Notes under the pieces: model-generated
Databases searched by the model: none
What the model was told of the DNA's origin: nothing
Seen by the model: only the letters and a program-made list of their open reading frames with translations
Program-made: the position numbers and the translations under genes
Assembly: GCA_944322945.1 (NCBI GenBank)
Contig: CALUQN010000003.1
Coordinates: forward strand, 1-64,000
Direction: 5' to 3'
DNA length: 64,000 nucleotides
Origin: Candidatus Gastranaerophilales bacterium
Lineage (GTDB): Bacteria; Cyanobacteriota; Vampirovibrionia; Gastranaerophilales; Gastranaerophilaceae
In this document: positions 61,684 through 64,000 of the stretch, piece by piece
Layout: every line of letters begins with the position of its first letter
Numbering within the stretch: the first letter of the stretch is position 1

Positions 61684-62389
61684 AATTAATAAAATACATC
61701 TTGGTAATGCTATTGAATTATTAAAACAAATTCCTGACAACAGCATTGATTTAGTATATATAGATCCACCCTATGAACAAAAAGTTTCACATGGTTCAGG
61801 TGCATTTGGAGTAGAAAAGAAACTTCATTATGCACAGTTTGATCATATTTCAAACGGTTTTGATTATGAAGCATATTTTAAAGAATTTGAAAGAGTGTTA
61901 AAAGCTATAAACATTTACATTTGGCACAGCAGAATGCAAATGTTTACACTCCTTGATTATTTTGTAAACAAGAAAAAATGTAATTTTACACCATTACGAT
62001 GGATTAAAACAAACCCTGTACCAGCTTGCGGTAATAGCTATATTAGTGATTCTGAATATTGTTTTCATTTTAGGGAACAGGGTGTTCAAATATATGGCAC
62101 AGTTGATTCAAAAAAAACTTACTATATAAGCCAAACTAACAAAAAAGATAAAGCAATTTGGGAACATCCAACAATAAAACCTTTAGATTTTGTAAAAAAT
62201 CACATATTCAACTCAACACAGCCCGGTGATTTGGTTTTGGATTGTTTTTCAGGTTCAGGAACTACCGCATTGGCTAGTAGCCAACTGGGTAGAAATTTCA
62301 TTGCGATTGAAATTGATGAAAAATATCACAGTTTATCTATACAGAGGTTGGAAGCTGACCAATCTCAACAGAAGTTATTTCAGTTATAA
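61676..62389 (+). CDS. DNA methyltransferase, beta class (N6-adenine or N4-cytosine)
   Basis: A 237-residue site-specific methyltransferase. DPPY (30-33) is N-terminal and FSGSGTT is near residue 193, the motif order of the beta class. The target recognition segment lies between (about 60-150). No restriction enzyme gene is next to it, so it is an orphan phage methyltransferase that may protect its DNA or change regulation. The recognition sequence cannot be read from the protein. The frame overlaps dnaC by 8 bp and ends just before the coiled-coil gene. Confidence 0.88.
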   Translation: MLEINKIHLGNAIELLKQIPDNSIDLVYIDPPYEQKVSHGSGAFGVEKKLHYAQFDHISNGFDYEAYFKEFERVLKAINIYIWHSRMQMFTLLDYFVNKKKCNFTPLRWIKTNPVPACGNSYISDSEYCFHFREQGVQIYGTVDSKKTYYISQTNKKDKAIWEHPTIKPLDFVKNHIFNSTQPGDLVLDCFSGSGTTALASSQLGRNFIAIEIDEKYHSLSIQRLEADQSQQKLFQL

Positions 62390-62402
62390 AGGAGATCAAA
62401 AA

Positions 62403-63635
62403 ATGACAAAAGACAAAAAAGCAGCAGGTTACTTTGACAGTGTGCGAAACTGTCCGGTTTATGAAGGTGATGTTTACTATGAAGAAGGGCTTATTTGCCC
62501 CTATTTCAGAGTAGTGAAAACCGCTGAAAGGGGGTTTGTTATCCATCATGTGGGTTCAACAGAAACTTTTGACTTCAGCACAGAAGGGCAAAACCTTATT
62601 AGAAGGCAGTACATTGGCAACGAATTAGACAATCCAAATATCTATGAAGAATTTGAAGTTGCCAAAAATTCAACTGTTAAGGAAAACTTGACACCTGAAA
62701 AAGAAGTTGTTTCAGAAACTGACACAACGGTTGCAGAAAATCTTGATGGCAGTCCTGAAGTTGAAGCTGAAACAACAGCTTGTGCAGAAGAAAAAGAAAA
62801 TACTGAAAAGGCAGCAGAAGCAGCAATTCAGACAATGCAAGAAGCAGCAGAAGGACTTGAAGAAGAAAACACTAAAATTGCTGAAAAATTAGAAGCTGTT
62901 GAAGCTGCAAATGAAGAACTGAAAGAAAGCAATTCTAAACTAAAAGAAAACATTGAAAAAATGTTTGATGCCCCTTCAGGAGAAAAGGCAGGTGAAAATG
63001 AACAGATATGCAGCATTAATTCTGATGACACAGATGCCGAATTACAGGCAGATACTAATGAAGGCAGCACAAGTGGAAATGGAACAGAAACTGAAGGAGA
63101 TGCAGAACAACCTTCAAACCAACCCCATACAAACACAAAAGAAGAAGGGGCAGTGAGTGCAGAAGCTACAACAGGCAATTCAAATGTAATTGTTGAAACT
63201 GCAAAAAGTGCAGTGCCTGAAGTTATTGCAAACACTGCTGAAGAAAAAAAGGCTTTGCTTAGGATTCAAACAATTAAGCGTTGCATAAGTTCAAATTATG
63301 ACAAAATTGCAGAACTTGAAAACACTGTTGATTATCACAGAGATTTGGCAAGCACACTTGATTATGAACCATTTGTGAAACTCAAAGATATTGTTTCAGA
63401 AGCCCTTCATTCTAATGTTGATGCCGAAAATTTAAAAGGTTTAAAAGATAACACCAAAAATTTTGAAAGTATTATCAATATTCAAAATTTGCTTAAAGAA
63501 CATAGTAAAAAAGCAGATGATGCGGAATATGATATTTCAAAATTAAAAAATGAAATTGATGACCTTGAAAAAGAACAAGCCGAAATTGAAGAAAAGATTG
63601 ATAAATTTGCAAGGCAAACAAGACTATTTGATTAG
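62403..63635 (+). CDS. acidic coiled-coil protein, 410 aa
   Basis: About 410 residues. I start at ATG with AAGGAG 8 bp upstream; the open frame continues further left inside the methyltransferase gene, but that part is antithetic in frame and not protein-like. Residues 1-80 are compact (YEEGLICPYFRVVKTAERGFVIHHVG). The middle (90-270) is strongly acidic with Glu/Ala/Thr low complexity. The end (about 290-400) is a coiled coil (DDAEYDISKLKNEIDDLEK). Function is unknown; a DNA-mimic or scaffold role is only a thought. Confidence 0.75.
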   Translation: MTKDKKAAGYFDSVRNCPVYEGDVYYEEGLICPYFRVVKTAERGFVIHHVGSTETFDFSTEGQNLIRRQYIGNELDNPNIYEEFEVAKNSTVKENLTPEKEVVSETDTTVAENLDGSPEVEAETTACAEEKENTEKAAEAAIQTMQEAAEGLEEENTKIAEKLEAVEAANEELKESNSKLKENIEKMFDAPSGEKAGENEQICSINSDDTDAELQADTNEGSTSGNGTETEGDAEQPSNQPHTNTKEEGAVSAEATTGNSNVIVETAKSAVPEVIANTAEEKKALLRIQTIKRCISSNYDKIAELENTVDYHRDLASTLDYEPFVKLKDIVSEALHSNVDAENLKGLKDNTKNFESIINIQNLLKEHSKKADDAEYDISKLKNEIDDLEKEQAEIEEKIDKFARQTRLFD

Positions 63636-63683
63636 TTGGAAGGGGGCATTTTGCCCCTTACCACCCAATTTGGAGATGTAGAA

Positions 63684-64000
63684 ATGGTAACAAAAAAGAA
63701 CACGACACCAAAAGAGAGTGAAGAACAGATTGCATTTGTCAATTATTGTGAAGCTAACAACATTATTGTTTTAAGCACACAAAATGGGATGTATATTCCT
63801 AAAAAAAACGATGACGGCACAAAAGACTTCAATCACTTTGGTTATATCAGAAGGCAAAAAGCTATGGGGCTGAAAAAAGGCTTTCCTGATTTGATTATTT
63901 TGCACAGCAACAGAAGCAAAACCCATGAAGTTTTCTTTATTGAAATGAAAAGGGTAAAAGGCGGCAAACTTAAACCTGAACAAGAAGAATGGATTCATAG
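63684..64000 (+). CDS. VRR-NUC domain nuclease, cut by the window end
   Basis: The first 105 codons of a gene that continues past the right edge. The motifs are FPDLIIL and FIEMKRVKGGKLKPEQEEWI, with the acidic residue and Lys of the VRR-NUC (PD-(D/E)XK) fold. Phage VRR-NUC proteins usually act as Holliday-junction resolvases or endonucleases. The ATG has GGAG 8 bp upstream. It follows a hairpin-bearing 48-bp gap after the coiled-coil gene. Confidence 0.82.
   Translation, partial: MVTKKNTTPKESEEQIAFVNYCEANNIIVLSTQNGMYIPKKNDDGTKDFNHFGYIRRQKAMGLKKGFPDLIILHSNRSKTHEVFFIEMKRVKGGKLKPEQEEWIH

Larger units (their letters stand above)
52299..64000. mobile_element. integrated prophage or phage-like element (left part)
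   Basis: The element starts at the 3' end of tRNA-Arg(CCT) and continues past the right edge, so at least 11.7 kb. It contains in order a serine recombinase, a secreted protein and an HTH repressor (leftward), an operator region, then a rightward early operon with recombination (ATPase, RecT, RecE-like), replication (O-like, DnaC-like), modification (DNA methyltransferase) and nuclease genes. Gene overlap, TTG/GTG starts and short orphans are typical of phage. No capsid, portal or lysis gene is in view, so it could equally be an integrative element with phage early genes. The attR site must lie outside the window. Confidence 0.88.

Noticed and set aside
61676-62389. Restriction-modification system
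   Set aside because: Only the methyltransferase is present; neighbours are phage replication genes, and no endonuclease gene is coupled to it.
62226-62402. Upstream part of the frame of the coiled-coil protein
   Set aside because: It lies inside the methyltransferase gene in another frame; AAGGAG and ATG at 62403 give a better start.
62828-63235. Ser/Phe-rich open frame antisense to the coiled-coil gene
   Set aside because: It is a composition artefact of the Glu/Ala-rich coding strand.

Overview
This 64 kb window is AT-rich bacterial chromosome, most likely from a non-photosynthetic gut relative of the Cyanobacteria (Gastranaerophilales, 'Melainabacteria'). The placement is an inference. 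It rests on a YidC with the short N-terminus and large loop insertion seen in cyanobacterial YidC, a prokaryotic-type GshB, ThyX, a SigB/F/G-type sigma factor, and several lineage-specific proteins with a short N-terminal SF-G motif. There is no photosynthesis gene and no rRNA operon.

Positions 1-52,225 are ordinary chromosome with genes on both strands. The left part (1-13 kb) holds orphan proteins plus YbaK, a DnaQ-like exonuclease, a YqhD-type aldehyde/alcohol reductase, a HAD hydrolase, a TPR protein, an MBL-fold hydrolase, RibD and a fused Memo-AMMECR1 protein. From 13-31 kb come dnaX, an LD-carboxypeptidase, gshB, a kinase-like orphan, the divergent pair tsaD/obgE, mgtE, an LCP-DUF3137-LemA envelope cluster, tRNA-Arg(CCG) and tRNA-Leu(TAG), an MsbA-like ABC exporter, a CHAP/NlpC-like hydrolase, coaE-rluB-thioesterase, and a 45-residue rubredoxin. 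From 31.7-52 kb come tRNA-Pro(TGG), yidC-queA, a long minus-strand run (gatC, pyrG, two NuoL/NuoH-like membrane proteins, an MFS transporter, a B12-binding radical SAM enzyme), a sigma factor coupled to prepilin peptidase, argS, an amidohydrolase that has lost its metal ligands, gpmI, a SNF2 helicase, rpmE and thyX.

From tRNA-Arg(CCT) at 52,226 to the right edge lies an integrated phage or phage-like element. Its other end is outside the window. It begins with a serine recombinase whose reading frame ends inside the tRNA. A leftward operon follows (repressor-like HTH protein, a secreted protein, recombinase), then a control region with three copies of a 12-bp operator-like repeat. The rightward early operon contains a small HTH protein, tiny orphans, a Rad50/SbcC-like ATPase, RecT, a RecE-like nuclease, an O-like initiator carrying an iteron plus AT-rich origin inside the gene, a DnaC-like loader, a DNA methyltransferase, an acidic coiled-coil protein and a VRR-NUC nuclease cut by the window end. 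No structural or lysis genes are visible yet.

Two genome-wide habits stand out. At least six chromosomal genes have a -10 hexamer exactly 6 bp before the start codon and no Shine-Dalgarno sequence, which predicts leaderless mRNAs. Several divergent gene pairs share symmetric, overlapping -10 elements. The intergenic regions also carry hairpin repeats of the GTCATTCTGAG type flanked by TTTGCTATATA.
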